DNA of 64,000 bases from Laburnicola sp. R22_1 (Eukaryota > Ascomycota > Dothideomycetes > Pleosporales > Didymosphaeriaceae), in the NCBI GenBank assembly GCA_014281115.1, contig JACONQ010000001.1, forward strand, positions 2,294,001 through 2,358,000, in the 5' to 3' direction. The translations under genes were made by a program, and so were the position numbers. Under the pieces are notes generated by a model, which saw only the letters and a list, made by a program, of their open reading frames with translations, made no database searches and was not told the origin of the DNA. Of the stretch, positions 26,727-38,999 are shown one piece after another; the first letter of the stretch is position 1, and each line of letters starts with the position of its first letter.

Positions 26727-26859
26727 AAACTATCTATTAACTACTATTATTAATACTATTATGCAGAATATTAATAATAAATTTTTTATTATTTTGTGTA
26801 TATTTTATTACTACTACTATGTGCTAGGTACTAGATTATAGTGCCTCCTATTTCTTTCC

Positions 26860-28215
26860 TAGAGTTAATTCGTAATATTACGTAATCCTAGGCTAGCTAT
26901 TTAACTAACTACTATATTATGTAATTAATAATTTCTTTAATAATATTTTCTACTATAATAATAACAATAATAATTATAATAGTAACTAATCTAACTATTT
27001 TATTAACTCTCTCCTATAGTAAATCTCTTCTTATAACTAGTAAGCTATATTCTACTCTCCTAGGACCTTGCCGCCGCCTATCTTCTCTATGCTCCTGCTG
27101 CTGCTGCTTACTCTTACCCTTATTACTTAGTTATAGTTAGTTATAGTCTCCACTTTAATAGCATCCTAGATAATTACTACTATATCTATAAGCTTCTTAT
27201 GCTATAGCTACGCTTATTTTTAAGCTTTTCTAGTCCTTAAGAAACTACTACTTATTATCTAGCAGCCGCCCTATGCCTTTACTTTACTAGTTCTTATTTT
27301 TAAGCTTTTCTAGTAATACTTTTACTTTGTTCTATTATTATAGTATAAATACTTAACCAAACTCTTTATCTAGGTACTAAAGAAGTGCTTTACACTTTAG
27401 AATTTAGAGTTATATAACTAGCTAATAGGGTCTAAATAGCTAGGGCTAGGTATTATTAAAAATATTAAAATTAAGAGGCCCCTCTAATAACTCTACTTAC
27501 TATATAAGATTACTAAATCTCTAGAAATTATTCTTAACTTTGCCTAGCTAATCCTCTATATATTCTTAAAACTTTACTATAGCTATACTACTCTATATAG
27601 AAAAAGTAGTGTAATTAGGCTACTAGAATATTATTATATTGCTAGATATAATAGATAAAGAGCTAGATTTAAAAGATAGTAGTAGTAGTTATATATTAAA
27701 TATAAAAATTTAGTATATTAGGCGTCGCTAATATTATAAAAGTAGGTAGACTTTATACGCTATATATATAGTAAACTATAATTACGCTATAGCTGCTAGA
27801 TTATAAACATAATAACTAAACTATAGTTAAGTGTCCTATTGCCTATACTACTTTTGTGGTTGTAACTCTATAGTCTACTATAGCTCTCTAATAGTCTACT
27901 AGTTAAGAGATAATATATAACTTAGTTATACTAGATAGTAGACTATTTATTAACTATTATTAATAATACTACTATAAAGAAAGTTAATAATAAAATTATT
28001 ATTATTTTATATATATTTTGTTACTACTACTATATGCTAGGTACTAGGTTTTAGTGCCTTCTATTTTACTCCTCTCTATATATAGTATGGACTTAACTTT
28101 AGTTAGAATCTTTATATAATAAAGATATTTAATAGTACCTCCTATTTTACTCCTCTCTATATATAGTGCGAACTTAATCTTGGTTAGAATCTTAACACAA
28201 TAAAGATCTTTAATA
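26860..28215 (-). mobile_element. epsilon element, reverse, largely uninterrupted
   Basis: Runs from 'TTCCTAGAGTTAATTCGTAA' to 'CTCTCTATATATAG ... AATAAAGATCTTT', with the last about 80 bp (the 5' end) partly duplicated at 28,135-28,215. It serves as the uninterrupted reference for the nested copy to its left. Confidence 0.6.
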
Positions 28216-28590
28216 AAGACTATTTTTTTATAATTAACTTTTTTACGCTCTTATTAATTACTAAGTAAGGGGCTCTGCTTTTTTATTATATTATTTAAGA
28301 TAAAAGTCTTTTATTATTCTACTCCTAGATAGATTAAACAACACTATATTATTTAAAATAAAAGCTTTTATTATTCTATTCTTAAGTAGTTAATTTAGCG
28401 CTATATATATAATTTAAAATATAAGTCTTTATTATTTTACTCTTAGGTAGATTAATTTAATACTATAAAAATAAAAATTAGCTAGTAAAAAAGAGTACCC
28501 TAAAATAAATAAGCGTTAAAAAATAGAGTAATAAAAAAGTACTAGCTAATAGTAACTTATAGTTAATATAGTTTTAAGTTAGTAGGTATA
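28216..28590 (-). repeat. stacked partial A units at the isochore edge
   Basis: One nearly complete reversed A unit (28,229-28,345) is followed by two successive partial ones (about 28,346-28,410 and 28,411-28,465), all in the same orientation. AT-rich DNA ends abruptly near 28,590. Confidence 0.65.
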
Positions 28591-29702
28591 GCTAACAGCC
28601 TTATGCGATTCCTAAGGTCACAACTACTCCCATCGGCCTCATCAGACGCTGCCCACGCTCCTCGCTGCTGCCCGCAAACGCCACCTGAGCACAGCCGTGC
28701 GTTTCTACCGGTCTGGCCGGCTCCCCCCGCATGCACGACAGCCTCGGCCAGGAGATGCCTCTGGCAAGACACACGGTGCAATGATCGGGAGCCCTCGGCG
28801 ACTGCAGAGGTTACAACTTACAGCAGGTTACTGTGGACGATCCACCTACCGAGAGCCGGAAGAAGAAAGTGAGCTACAAACGCAGAGATCGCAGATCCCG
28901 TGGACAGTTTGTGGAGACGAATTCCTTCCGGCGCTTGGACACGCACATCGCTCCTTCCCTATCGAGTGGGCTACTTCAAATTACTGCCCAAGAGCCGGCT
29001 GCGCCTCTAGGAGGTTGCAGAGCCGCTGTCTACTAGAATCGCGATGAGCTACCTACCTCAAAAGCCGCCCTGTGGTGGCAGTTACAGGGCTCAAGACCGC
29101 AATGTAACTCCACCACATGGGCGTCTGTGGTTGCAATAGCATTTCAAGTTTACTATTCCCGTATGGGCGCTTCATTAACCGTCCGCGGGCCGTTGATGTT
29201 GTACACTGACTCTCCGCAACGGCTTCAGGGCAAACCCACCTAGGTAGCACATGCGCCGGAAGCAAAGAACTGGCTTCTTTTGGATTTGACAGATGGAGGA
29301 CTCTGTCCATTCGCCTTCCGCGAGATATGGCGGGACAGTCACGGACCAGTCGGTCTGACAGGAGGTAGACCCTACACCCTGGACCACTTCTCTAGTGTCA
29401 CCAGACCTCTCTCTCGTCTGCCTTCCAGTCTGACCTTCCGAATAGAGTTTTTTCCAGAATTTAGCACATGAAAAATTATTCCACGCCAGGAATGATACCT
29501 TCAATCTCGTCCCGTATATAACATAGAATTGATGCTGGCACAGTGGCATTCTTCGTCTGTGGAGCCGCCTCCATTCTTTGGCAGCACACGCGCATTCCGC
29601 CGTCGAATAATTATTCAGCCAGTACCGCTCGTTGCCTACTTGTACAAAATCCTTGTCCCTCATTCCTATCAGGCTATTCTCTTATTCTTCTTCTCTTCCA
29701 AG
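28591..29702. other. intergenic, upstream of GH81 gene
   Basis: Normal GC content begins here. Several overlapping open frames exist on both strands but none resembles a known protein or has convincing start and splice context. The proximal part (29,500-29,702) is presumably promoter and 5' UTR of the GH81 gene, with pyrimidine-rich sequence just before the ATG. Confidence 0.45.
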
Positions 29703-32550
29703 ATGGCGAAGCTGGTTATCCTGCTAGCTTTAGCACATAGCACGCTCATTCACAGTCTGCCTGCGGGCGAGATACAACATGATGCACGTGTTCTCGATGA
29801 ACGTGCCATTAAGCTGCCGTCGGATATCGACGTCACGACGAGGTACACATCGGTCCTCTCTACTTTGCAGTCGGCAAGCGTGACAGGGTCACCATCAATC
29901 ACTGGTGTAAGTCTTCGAGCATACCTGACCACACCCACAATCCCCATCTCTGACCAAGCCCATGTAGAGCATCATAACGGATCTGCCCCACCCAGGCTTC
30001 ACTCGAGATCCTATAATGTCGTCCGACATTGGTGAGCCATCTCGCACTCTCGCTCCGATCGACGAAACTCTAAAACCAGGACCTACTTCTCCTTTGAAGA
30101 AAGTCGACGGGAATGTATTTGTACCCATGGCCACAGATGCGCCTCCGCAACAAATCCAAGCTCGTGACGACCACGTTGTCAAGAAACTTAACATCGTGGA
30201 CCAAGATGTCCCAATAGAGACCAACAAATTCTACGCGAACTGGTTCTTGGGGGGCCAGAACTTCCCCGTCTGGACTCATCCATACTCGCTGGCATGGACA
30301 AAGGGCACAGGCAACACGTGGGGTATGTCAGTCAGTCATATCGAGCGAAGCCAGTTCGCTTGGCCCAATCAGACCCCACCGCAATACTGGATCGCGCCGC
30401 TTGGTATCCGACATATCGTCTTGTCGGCTGCCGAACTCGGAAAAGACACTGTTCTGTCCACTGAAGAATTGACGGCGTTCTCTGTCTATGCCAGTCTGGC
30501 ACCGTCAGCGAACTCCAAGCCAGTCATCTCCTTCCCTTGCGTCCAGGGAATGGGCTTCGTCACAGCCCTGTACAACGGCGCCAAGCCGCAATTGAACTCC
30601 GGGGTGTTCTTCCGCACACTCAAGTATGTGGAGCGACTGAATGGTATCACGTACAAATACCGGGTTCAACTTGAAGATGGCTCTCAATGGCTCATCTATG
30701 CTACTCCGCTTGGTTCGACCGGCGCGCCTCCATTTACTCTGAGAGACAACCACCTCATCGAGGGACCCGAGGGTTTTATCGGTTCGATACAGATCGCTAA
30801 GAACCCAGCCGATGTCGTTGGAGAGAGCATATACGACTCCACCGCAGGCGCATTTGCAACTAACGCTACCCTCACTGGTACTGTCGACGGCTCTTTCGGA
30901 AGCTATACGCTTGACTGGGGCAAGAGTGGCGTGCAAAATCAGACCTTGCTCATGTTCGCCCTTCCGCATCACATAGAGTCTTTGGATCAAGTGACGAAAG
31001 ACGCCCTGACCAACATCGAGCTAGTCACGGCCACCAAAGGTTACGCCAAAGCTCTTGTCGGTGACAGAATGACGATGGTGGAGCCGGAACTACCAGACAC
31101 CATTGGGTTCGCGCCGTGGATTCCTAACGTGGGTGGTGGCAGTGGTAGTGAAACCACCACAATCACCGAGGATGCACGCCTGGCGGTCCAGAATTCTGCT
31201 GCCATCGAGCTTGGCCAGGACTTCGACAAGCAGACGCGTCTCGACAGCATGTACTACAGTGGCAAAGCGCTTGCCAAGTTCGCTAGCATCGTCTACACGG
31301 TGCAGACTCTAGGGAAGAACACTGAGCTTGCATCCGCCGGTCTCGTGAAGCTCAAGGACGCTTTCAACGTCTTCGTAAGCAACAAGCAGCCGCTTCCACT
31401 GGTCTACGATACCATCTGGAAAGGTGTCGTATCATCTGGTACCTACAATACTGGCGACACTGGGCTCGATTTTGGCAACGCTTTGTACAACGACCACCAC
31501 TTCCACTACGGGTACTTTGTCTACACAGCAGCCGTGATTGGACACTTGGAGCCCGGCTGGCTCGAAGAGGGTACCAACAAAGCCTGGGTCAACATGCTCG
31601 TCCGCGATTTCGCAAACCCCATCTCCACAGACCCCTTCTTCCCCTTCCAACGGTCCTTCGACTGGTTCATGTGCCACTCCTGGGCAAAAGGACTCTTCGA
31701 CTCGGGCGACGGCAAAGACCAAGAATCAACCTCTGAAGACACATTCGCCACCTACGCGCTGAAAATGTGGGGCAAGGCCATAGGCGACGCCTACATGGAA
31801 GGCCGGGCCAACCTCCAGCTCGCCTGCCAAAAGCGCGCTCTCCGCACATACTTCCTCCTCGAAAACAACAACCAAGTCCAGCCCTCGCAGTTCGTGCCAA
31901 ACAAGGTAACAGGCATCCTCTTTGAAAACAAAGTCGATCACACGACCTACTTCGGCGCCAACCCAGAGTTCATCCAGGGCATCCACATGATCCCCATCAA
32001 TCCCTCTTCAGCCTACACGCGGTCCCAGAAATTCGTCCGCGAGGAATGGGACGCTTATTTCAGCGAGGGCCGCGTGGATAGAGTCGTAGGAGGGTGGAGA
32101 GGCATCTTGTATTCTAACCTTATTTTGATCGATCCGTTTGCCGCGTTGGAGTTCTTCTCGGATCCGAATTTCGACATGGGGTTGCTGGATAACGGGGCGA
32201 GTCGGACGTTTTATTTGGCGTATGCGGCGGCTATGGCTGGGGGTGGGGCGAGCTCGGGGGTTGCGGCGAATGCTACTGAGGTTGGTGTGAGCGGTAAGAG
32301 TGAGTCGCAGGTTAAGCCGGTACAGGCGGCTGCTGCTACTGCTGCTGAAGATATGGACGATGTTCCTGCGGCGGAAGCTAGTGTTGATCAGACTGAAGGA
32401 GCTGACGCCGACGATGGGGAGTGGGAGTGGGAAGACGAGGAGGACGAGGACGCCGAGGAATCCGAAGGAGGAAGCAGAGATTCAGAAGACGCATCAGAGT
32501 GGGAGTGGGTAGATGATGCGGAGGAAGCAGCATCGAAGCCGAGAAGATGA
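29703..32550 (+). CDS. ENG1: secreted GH81 endo-1,3-beta-glucanase
   Basis: Hydrolyses internal 1,3-beta-glucan bonds in the fungal wall, typically for cell separation, growth or remodelling. Two exons, 29,703-29,906 and 29,968-32,550, joined by a 61-bp GTAAGT...TAG intron in phase 0, give 928 residues. The first exon starts 'MAKLVILLALAHSTLIHSLP', a clear signal peptide, which favours the secreted ENG1 type over the intracellular ACF2/ENG2 type. GH81 hallmarks: 'NKFYANWFLGGQ', 'WTHPYSLAW', 'YNDHHFHYGYF' (near residue 575, with the conserved Asp) and 'HSWAKGLF' followed by 'QESTSEDTF' (near 652, conserved Glu). Unusual: residues about 879-925 are a strongly acidic tail with paired 'EWEWE' and 'EWEW' motifs, outside the GH81 domain. 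It converges with AUR1. The 30,016 ATG is in frame but lacks the signal peptide, so I prefer the spliced start. Confidence 0.95.
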
Positions 32551-33432
32551 GAGCATGCTTTTCTGAACGAAGTTGACACGACAGTACGCTTTTTCTTTTT
32601 TCTGTATCTAGTTGAGAGGAGGCTCGGAAGCTGGGTCGTTTTTTTTTTGCTCCTCTCGTTCAACATACTTTCTTGTCGGTATAGTTTTTGACTCACTACC
32701 ATTAGGGTTGAATGACATTGGTTACAAACATACAGTTGCTGTTTTACTCATCTACCACCTGAGTGACGAACATGTACCCGCCGATAGCCACTGTCGCATG
32801 TCTACCCCACCCCTTCATCATCATAAGATTGCAAACCATTGTCTTTACAGTCCTAACCAACAAAGTCACACTCAACATCAATCTCTGCAGCACGGATAAT
32901 GCTCCGCTCTCATCCACTCTTCCATTAAGCATTAATTAATAATGATTATCTACAGCAGCATACTAGTCTCTCTAGTAGTGCTTGATATATCCTTCCTAAT
33001 CCCCTAATCCCTTCTACCCAAATCCCTTCTTCCCTACTCACCACCGTAACAGAAAATCTTCACCTCAACCGCGCAAACCAGAAAGCGCGGTCGAGGTCTA
33101 GAAACGAACGTAGTGGTACAACCAGTATATGGGTACTTCTGAAAAAAGCCACCAGAAGCGACTGACAGGGTATCAAAACAACCAAAGAACTATCGATGCC
33201 ACAGGCCAAAAACAAGGAAAAAGCCCGTGGCAGAAAAAAAATGCATGCCGGAGCTGCGCCTGTACGCGAACGCGCTCTAATGCCAATAAGTAAGAATTTC
33301 AATTACTGTGTGCTTCTCGCGCTGAAAATGCTCAAAAACTCCTTTTTTATGCATAAATCGTGGCAGGCCGTCACCATGTGATGATGGTATAGCGATCTTA
33401 GGGATGATGAGGTGAGGCGCATAACAGGTAGA
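32551..33432. other. convergent 3' intergenic region
   Basis: About 0.9 kb between the GH81 stop and the AUR1 stop on the opposite strand. T-rich runs (32,580-32,650) probably belong to the 3' UTR or polyadenylation region. Small open frames here are not convincing. Confidence 0.5.
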
Positions 33433-34913
33433 CTACCGCAGGGGCTCCGTGTCAGATCCGACTGTGTCGCCGTCCCAGAGGCTTTGGGCGTCATCAATGG
33501 GTGACCGTGATCCAGCGGAGGGGCTGCGGCCGCCTGTCGAGTACGATGACGATGAGCCGCTCGCCCAGTCGTCAGAATCGGACAAGGGGTGGAATTCTTC
33601 GTAGATGTCGAGCATGGTGTATGCCGTGTCTTGCGGGTCACCGATTTCGACGTAGTCGTAGTCCCAACGGAACTCCTTATCGGGCTGCACCCGGGGTAGG
33701 AATTTGGCACGAGCCCAGAAGTAGGCGATACCGGCGACTACAGAGATTAGCAATAGCAAATTACAATGCAGGGGAAAGCTTACGCAGACTGCCAGCTACT
33801 AGATCAATGGCGTAGTGGTGGGAGAAGTACATTGTTGACCACCACAGCCACATGGTGTAGCCGACGTAGAAGGGAAACAGCCTCGGGAATGCATGTCCCA
33901 TGAACAGCGTCTCCAAGGTCGCCCAGCCAGAGTGGAGCGACGGGAAAGCGCCGAAGACCATGGGGGAAGCGAGAAAGGTCGAGGTGTAGAAATCAATACC
34001 AAAGAGAGCATCGATGGCCTTCAATCCCGCGGCATCGCCCTTGATTGAGTAGTTGGCGGGGGCCAATCCGTAGGTGTTCTCGTACCAAGGCGGAGAACAG
34101 GGGAAGACGATCTGGATCAAGACGGCAGTCACATTCATGTATCCGAATGCGCGTGCCCAGATAGGCAGGGTGCCGGGCGGGCCCCAGATGAACATGCAAG
34201 CACTGACAATAACAGGCGAGACATAGTGGATCAGGCCGTAGGGTATCACAGCCAATAAATCCAAAACGGTGTGCTTGTGGGCCGAGAGGATATTGCTCAA
34301 ATTGGCGCCGTAGAGGATGTTTTCGAGGGCTGGGAGCACGCGCACCCAGATGGTGGGTCGGTAGTCGGCTGGGATATATCTAAAAGAGCAGGTTAGCCTG
34401 TGAGGGCGAGCGTTTAGGGCACGAGGCGCACAGCAGCCGAAAGGGGGTGAGCCATGGCCTCTGCGATGCGGAGAAGACGTACTTGCAGCTAGAAAATAGG
34501 TATAGCCATGTCAGGGCAGGGAGAAATGGCAGGAGGAATTGTCGGGTTATGGGTAGGACTAGGCCGCCCATCAAGGCGGCAGCGGCGAATGTCTTGACAA
34601 AGGGCCCGGGCGCCTCGCTCACGCAGAGGGAGAAGATGGCGACAATGGCCAGGAAGAGGTACTGGCCATCGTACAGAGACCACGGATGGGTGCGCAGCGA
34701 GCGCAGCGTGTCGGCAGGCGAAAAGGACGTCTCGAGCGAGGCGATGGACGAGGTGGGCGACTGGCGACTGCGTATCCGCGAGCGCGTGGCCCTCCACTTC
34801 CTGCGCACGCGATGCGGCACCAGGGCGGGCAAGGCCGAGAGGCCCGGGATCGTTGCTCTGGCCATCATCTGGGTCGAGTCGTCGAGGAAGGCGAGGTAGC
34901 TCTTGTTCGTCAT
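33433..34913 (-). CDS. AUR1: inositol phosphorylceramide synthase
   Basis: Transfers phosphoinositol from phosphatidylinositol to ceramide in the Golgi, the committed step of fungal complex sphingolipids and the target of aureobasidin A. Three exons on the minus strand, 34,913-34,483, 34,379-33,784 and 33,737-33,433, with introns of 103 bp (GTACGT...TAG) and 46 bp (GTAAGC...TAG, branch site CTAAT), give 443 residues. It is polytopic: at least six hydrophobic segments. The lipid-phosphate-phosphatase-type active-site motifs are present: 'GAFPSLHSGWA' (about residue 290) and 'SHHYAIDLVAGS' (about 330), each with its catalytic His. The Ser/Asp-rich C-terminal tail after the last membrane span ('SSSSYSTGGRSPS') is cytosolic and probably phosphorylated. 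Length is normal for filamentous ascomycetes. The start is the first in-frame ATG before the Ser/Arg-rich N-terminus. Confidence 0.95.
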
Positions 34914-36229
34914 GGCGAGAGCTCGGGGCGTTCGGGCGCGGGCGCGGCGACGAGCACGACGACAAGAGGGGCATACGCAACCGGAGCGGTGCTCAGGGCG
35001 CGACGGTGGGCGAGGTGCGGAGGGGCGGGGCGAGGCGAGGCGAGGCAGCCGTGAGCGGTGCGAGGGGACCTTTGTACTTTGTAGAGGGGAGGAAGCTGTG
35101 AGCGCAGCGGAAGGCGGCGGAATATCAATGGGACGTTGGGTGATGGATGCCCATTGGCGCTGGCCGCACCCGGGATTTGTCTAATTAGACTTCGCCAGCG
35201 GCCAAGGATCCATCGTCCATGCATGGATGGAGGATGGATGATGGATCCATGGATATCCAGCCCCACCGCCCGAGACGGACTGCTGAGTGAGCGCTGAGCA
35301 GCGAGCAGGACAGGCCGTCCATGGTGTTGCCTCTTCTTCAGCCTCGCCCACGGCAGCACACGACCGCCGGCCGCGTACGCTCGTGGCGCCCACGCCCAAA
35401 GGTCTCCCTTGCCCAGCCTCGGCCTCGTATCATGATGCTATACACTGTCAGAGGTACCTTTGTACCGGACCTGCTGGTCGCGTACATGCGCGCTCGGCAC
35501 GCCATGGGGCCGCCCCCGAGCCCGCTCCTCCTCTCAGTCCTCGACTCCTCACAGCAATTCTTCAAATTCGCAATTTCCCCCCCAAGCCGTCAGATTTTGC
35601 CTAGCCCGCGGCCATGGTCCGATTGGCTGCCTGTTGCACATTGCCCTCAACCTTACCACACGGTGGCACGGTGCACTCTCGTATACCGCGTATCCTTAGC
35701 GATACACACACGCCCGCCCCGTCATCCTCGTCTCCTTTCCTCCCTTCTGCATCTGTACACTTGCCCATGTCAAAATGCTCATCCGCGCCCACTAGCATTT
35801 ATTCTCCTGTTCCGCATCTCTCATGACACTCTTGTCCAGCCAATCTGAAATCCGGGCACGTATGTAGTACTTGGTAGTAGTACTCCCCTGCGTCGGGCCT
35901 CGGACCCACGACAAGACCCGCTATCGCCGTCAACTGCTCGTCTTCGGCTTTCGGGACTCCCAAGAGTGCCGTACCCAATCTCGTCTCCGTTTAACGCCGT
36001 ACGAGCGACTTGGTCACGTCTACTCTAGCTAGAGAAAAACAGCGAAGCCAGCACCACCTAGGTTGCCCCGCCCTATATATTCACAACGCGTCTACCTACG
36101 CCCATGTGCGAACGGATCTTGTATGTACTAAAATAAAAGCAACCAGTCCATCAAACACGCCGACACTCTGCATAACACCGACAAGAGTCTCACTCCGGAG
36201 ACCCTCAATACTCCCACGTGTCTTCCTTC
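34914..36229. other. intergenic, AUR1 upstream region
   Basis: GC-rich near the AUR1 start with purine-rich runs (GGGGCGGGGCGAGGCGAGG at about 35,022-35,045), then GGATGGAT/ATCCAT repeats at 35,210-35,265 that can fold on themselves. Overlapping open frames on both strands look like GC-rich noise. No gene supported. Confidence 0.45.
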
Positions 36230-38177
36230 CTACCGTGTGTCAATCAAGCTCTCCAGATAGTCATCCAGCTCTATGATTCTGAACTGGTTCCCCCACTTCG
36301 CCCGGAACTTCTTGTTCTTGTAGCCACCGCTCGTCTGCTGTTTCCAGCTAACGAGCTCGACTGTCCACCCTTTCTTCAGCGCCCGTTCAACATTGGCCAG
36401 AAAGCCGTCGGAGAATTCGGCTGCGTTGCCGTCACCCGTGGCGAGAACTATGGTCGTAGGCACATCGGCGTCAATGATGCTCTGGCACATCTTCAGGTGA
36501 AGAACCTCGTCGACTCCTTGTTCGACCCATTTCGGGGCCGACGGAGTCGTCGGAGTGGTGGCAATTGCGCCCGTTTCCGAGTCGCTACTGCTACCATTGC
36601 CAGCGCGTCGTTGAGTCGCCTTATGCCATCCCATTTTCTCCACATCTTTGAAGAACTTCTTCCTTTCACTATCTTCGCGAACAATAAAAACTCTGCCTAC
36701 GGTAAGCGTCGTCTGCCTGGGTTATCCAAGTCACTCACTGCTCTTTTACGTTGTTCTCGTAGCCGATGGCCCTAGAGGTTTCGGCGAGTTTCGTTACGTG
36801 CGGAAGAGGCGCAGCTTCGCGGTGGGAGCTGGCATATATGCGTTTAGCAACAGGTCGCCGTCGTTCCATCAACAAAGCAAGACTGTCAAACGACATGTCG
36901 AACTGGTCAAAACCGCTCCTACGAAGGATATCCCTAAACCCGATCAAGATGTTTGACGCGTCGACGAAACAATGAATGCCCTGGGCCGCCAGCTTCTCGT
37001 TGCACAATTGCATAGGGGCAACAAGCCATTTAACATCGACCGGAAAATTAGCAAGTAGCTGGTTGTAGAAATGAAAGTGTCTGTCTGTTTGTGGCCTAAT
37101 GGTCAGTTGCTTACGGGCCCTGCCAGGCGTGACAGGGAGTTTTGTTTGGGAAGGCACGATCGGACCTTGTGCGGGCACCGTTACGGGACGCTGAGACGTT
37201 TCTACGGTGTATTGAGATGGCTGTGAAATGGCATGCAAAAGCAGTGGGTCGGCGTTGGGCATCCTAGGATAACTTAATGGTTGTACCGTGCGAGGTATAA
37301 GACCGTGGTTGTGCTGTACATAGGCGGGAAACTGAGGTCCTCCAAATCTATTCTCATGCAAAGAGGATTGTGTCGGTAACTGCTGGGCCGGGACGCCAGT
37401 GCTCGAGTCCACAGATGCAGTTTGAACAGGGGCCAGAGGGCGTAGCGGAAGAACATATGTTTGATTTGGCGTGAATGACTGCGCCAGCGAACTCAGGCGC
37501 TGAGGAGAAACATGATTGGGAGCGGTATTCGTTGAAATCTGCGGAACCTGGACTGGTTCCTTTAGCTGTTGCGGCGTGACAGTATCGGGCAGCTCGAACG
37601 GCGTCGGGGTAGCTGGACGAATTTTGAGGCCAACATTAGACTGGGCACGACTTTGATTCACCTGCTGGAGGTGCGGTGTAGGTACGTCTAGTGAGGCAGC
37701 GGGCTCGATTGGCTTCCTAGCCTTTCGAGCCTTCTGCGCAGCCTTTTTGCGAGCTTGTTTTTGTTGCTTGCTTGTTAGACCAGCAAGTGGACTGGTTGGA
37801 TCCGCGCGCTTTTCAGGACTCGCGGTAGAAGTTGGCTTGTCCGTAATGCAGTCAGAAGTTGGATTGCCACCACCCATACAAGCTTGGTGTTTGCCTTGTA
37901 CTGGCCAGGTAGCTTCGTCTGTGCCGCTCAAACTCTCGGAATCAGGCTCGACGGGACTCACAGGCGGTAGCTGCTCCGATATGCCCAGTTCATCGAACAA
38001 TTTCTTGAAGTCGCCCAGGCGAGAGCTGTACTCGTTGCCGGCATCTTTCGTTGTGTTCGGTTTGTTAGCGGCTTGAGACACGGTAGAGAGCGTGGGCGAC
38101 GTGAGATGCGAGTCTGATTCTATCAGATCCAAGACGGCGTCGAAGCCCCAGCCGGCATCGATGGGTTGTGATGGCAT
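36230..38177 (-). CDS. NYN (PIN-like) domain protein, putative ribonuclease
   Basis: Two exons, 38,177-36,739 and 36,692-36,230, with a 46-bp GTGAGT...CAG intron that falls inside the domain; 633 residues. The first about 380 residues are low-complexity Pro/Gln/Ser/Thr-rich, with a Lys/Arg cluster ('KQQKQARKKAAQKARKARK', about 136-154) that could act as a nuclear or nucleolar signal. The C-terminal part matches the NYN fold: 'HCFVDASNILIGF' (about residue 400; Asp and Asn of the first metal site), 'IVLATGDGN' (about 560; second acidic site) and 'GWTVELVSWK', ending with an 'FRIIELDDYL' helix. Such proteins are thought to be metal-dependent RNases, but no substrate can be inferred. Divergent from the SLC25 gene about 0.8 kb away. 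Confidence 0.8.
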
Positions 38178-38999
38178 TGGCGCCAGGTGTAAAGCGAGGT
38201 CGGGTTTCGAGTTTTGAGGTTAATGCGCGAGAGGCTGCACGTCGTTAATCAGAAGAGTTGTTCTCAGTTGAGTTCGCAACATACTGTGAATGTCGTCGAG
38301 CAATAACTTGAATCTCTCCGGCATGATCAACAGACGCCTAGTAGTAATGAGCACTTGCCGCAGTACTTGTCGGCGGGACTCACGGATCCAATCGGGTGCA
38401 ATAGGTCTACCAGAACGAGCGCAGGAAGACGAAAATGGGCAACCGATATTGCAATATGCGCATCGAAAGCCGCGAGGGTAAAGTTGGAAGTGAGATGAGG
38501 TCGAGGTTGAGGGTAAGGTATACATGCCAACTACAGGTGGCGGTGGGGGTCTCTTGATCGTCACAGCCCCATGGTCAGTGCGCCGATGATTCATCCTACC
38601 GTTCCGAGCGCAACCGCGGTAACCAACGACACGTACCAAGGATTTGCGTGCTGCGTTCTGAGACGCAGTTTTTGAGGAGACTCTCTTGCGCCACAACAGA
38701 TCTATGTGCGTGCTCCGCAAACAATACGTGCGCGCCTTAACCCAATAATATCTTTGTGCGTGCAAACGTAACAGGTCTGGGCATCCTAGGATAAGCCACC
38801 CTTTCTGTTGGATGTACCCTTCCCCGTAGCATAGGCGCAACCCCTCCTTTATCAATAACAAATACCCTCTTCTGATCACACAGCTCCTTCTCTGCTAAGC
38901 TAAGCTCCGTCTAAGCCTCGGATAGCGTTTGCCCCACTGCCCCTCCAACCACCTTGATCCAGGCATGCTTCTTTCCACGCACAGAAAGCAACGCGGCCC
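38178..38999. other. divergent promoter region (NYN / SLC25)
   Basis: Between two genes transcribed away from each other. A 219-codon open frame on the minus strand (38,220-38,879) has no recognisable domain and ends just before the NYN start; I treat it as chance or 5' UTR. Confidence 0.45.

Larger units (their letters stand above)
23948..26858 (-). mobile_element. epsilon element carrying five nested insertions
   Basis: A reversed epsilon copy, starting 'TTCTCCCCTAGGGTTAATTC' and lacking its outermost 5' end. Compared with 17,441-18,685 and 26,860-28,215 it is broken by an A unit (24,057-24,184), an alpha (24,520-25,661), another A unit (25,706-25,837) and two delta units (26,271-26,387 and 26,608-26,726). 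Its own sequence resumes after each insertion. Confidence 0.7.

Noticed and set aside
29175..29663. 162-codon minus-strand frame across the GH81 promoter
   Set aside because: No recognisable content; it overlaps the expected 5' region of the GH81 gene.
38220..38879. 219-codon minus-strand frame upstream of the NYN gene
   Set aside because: No domain or homology signal, and it lies in a divergent promoter region.
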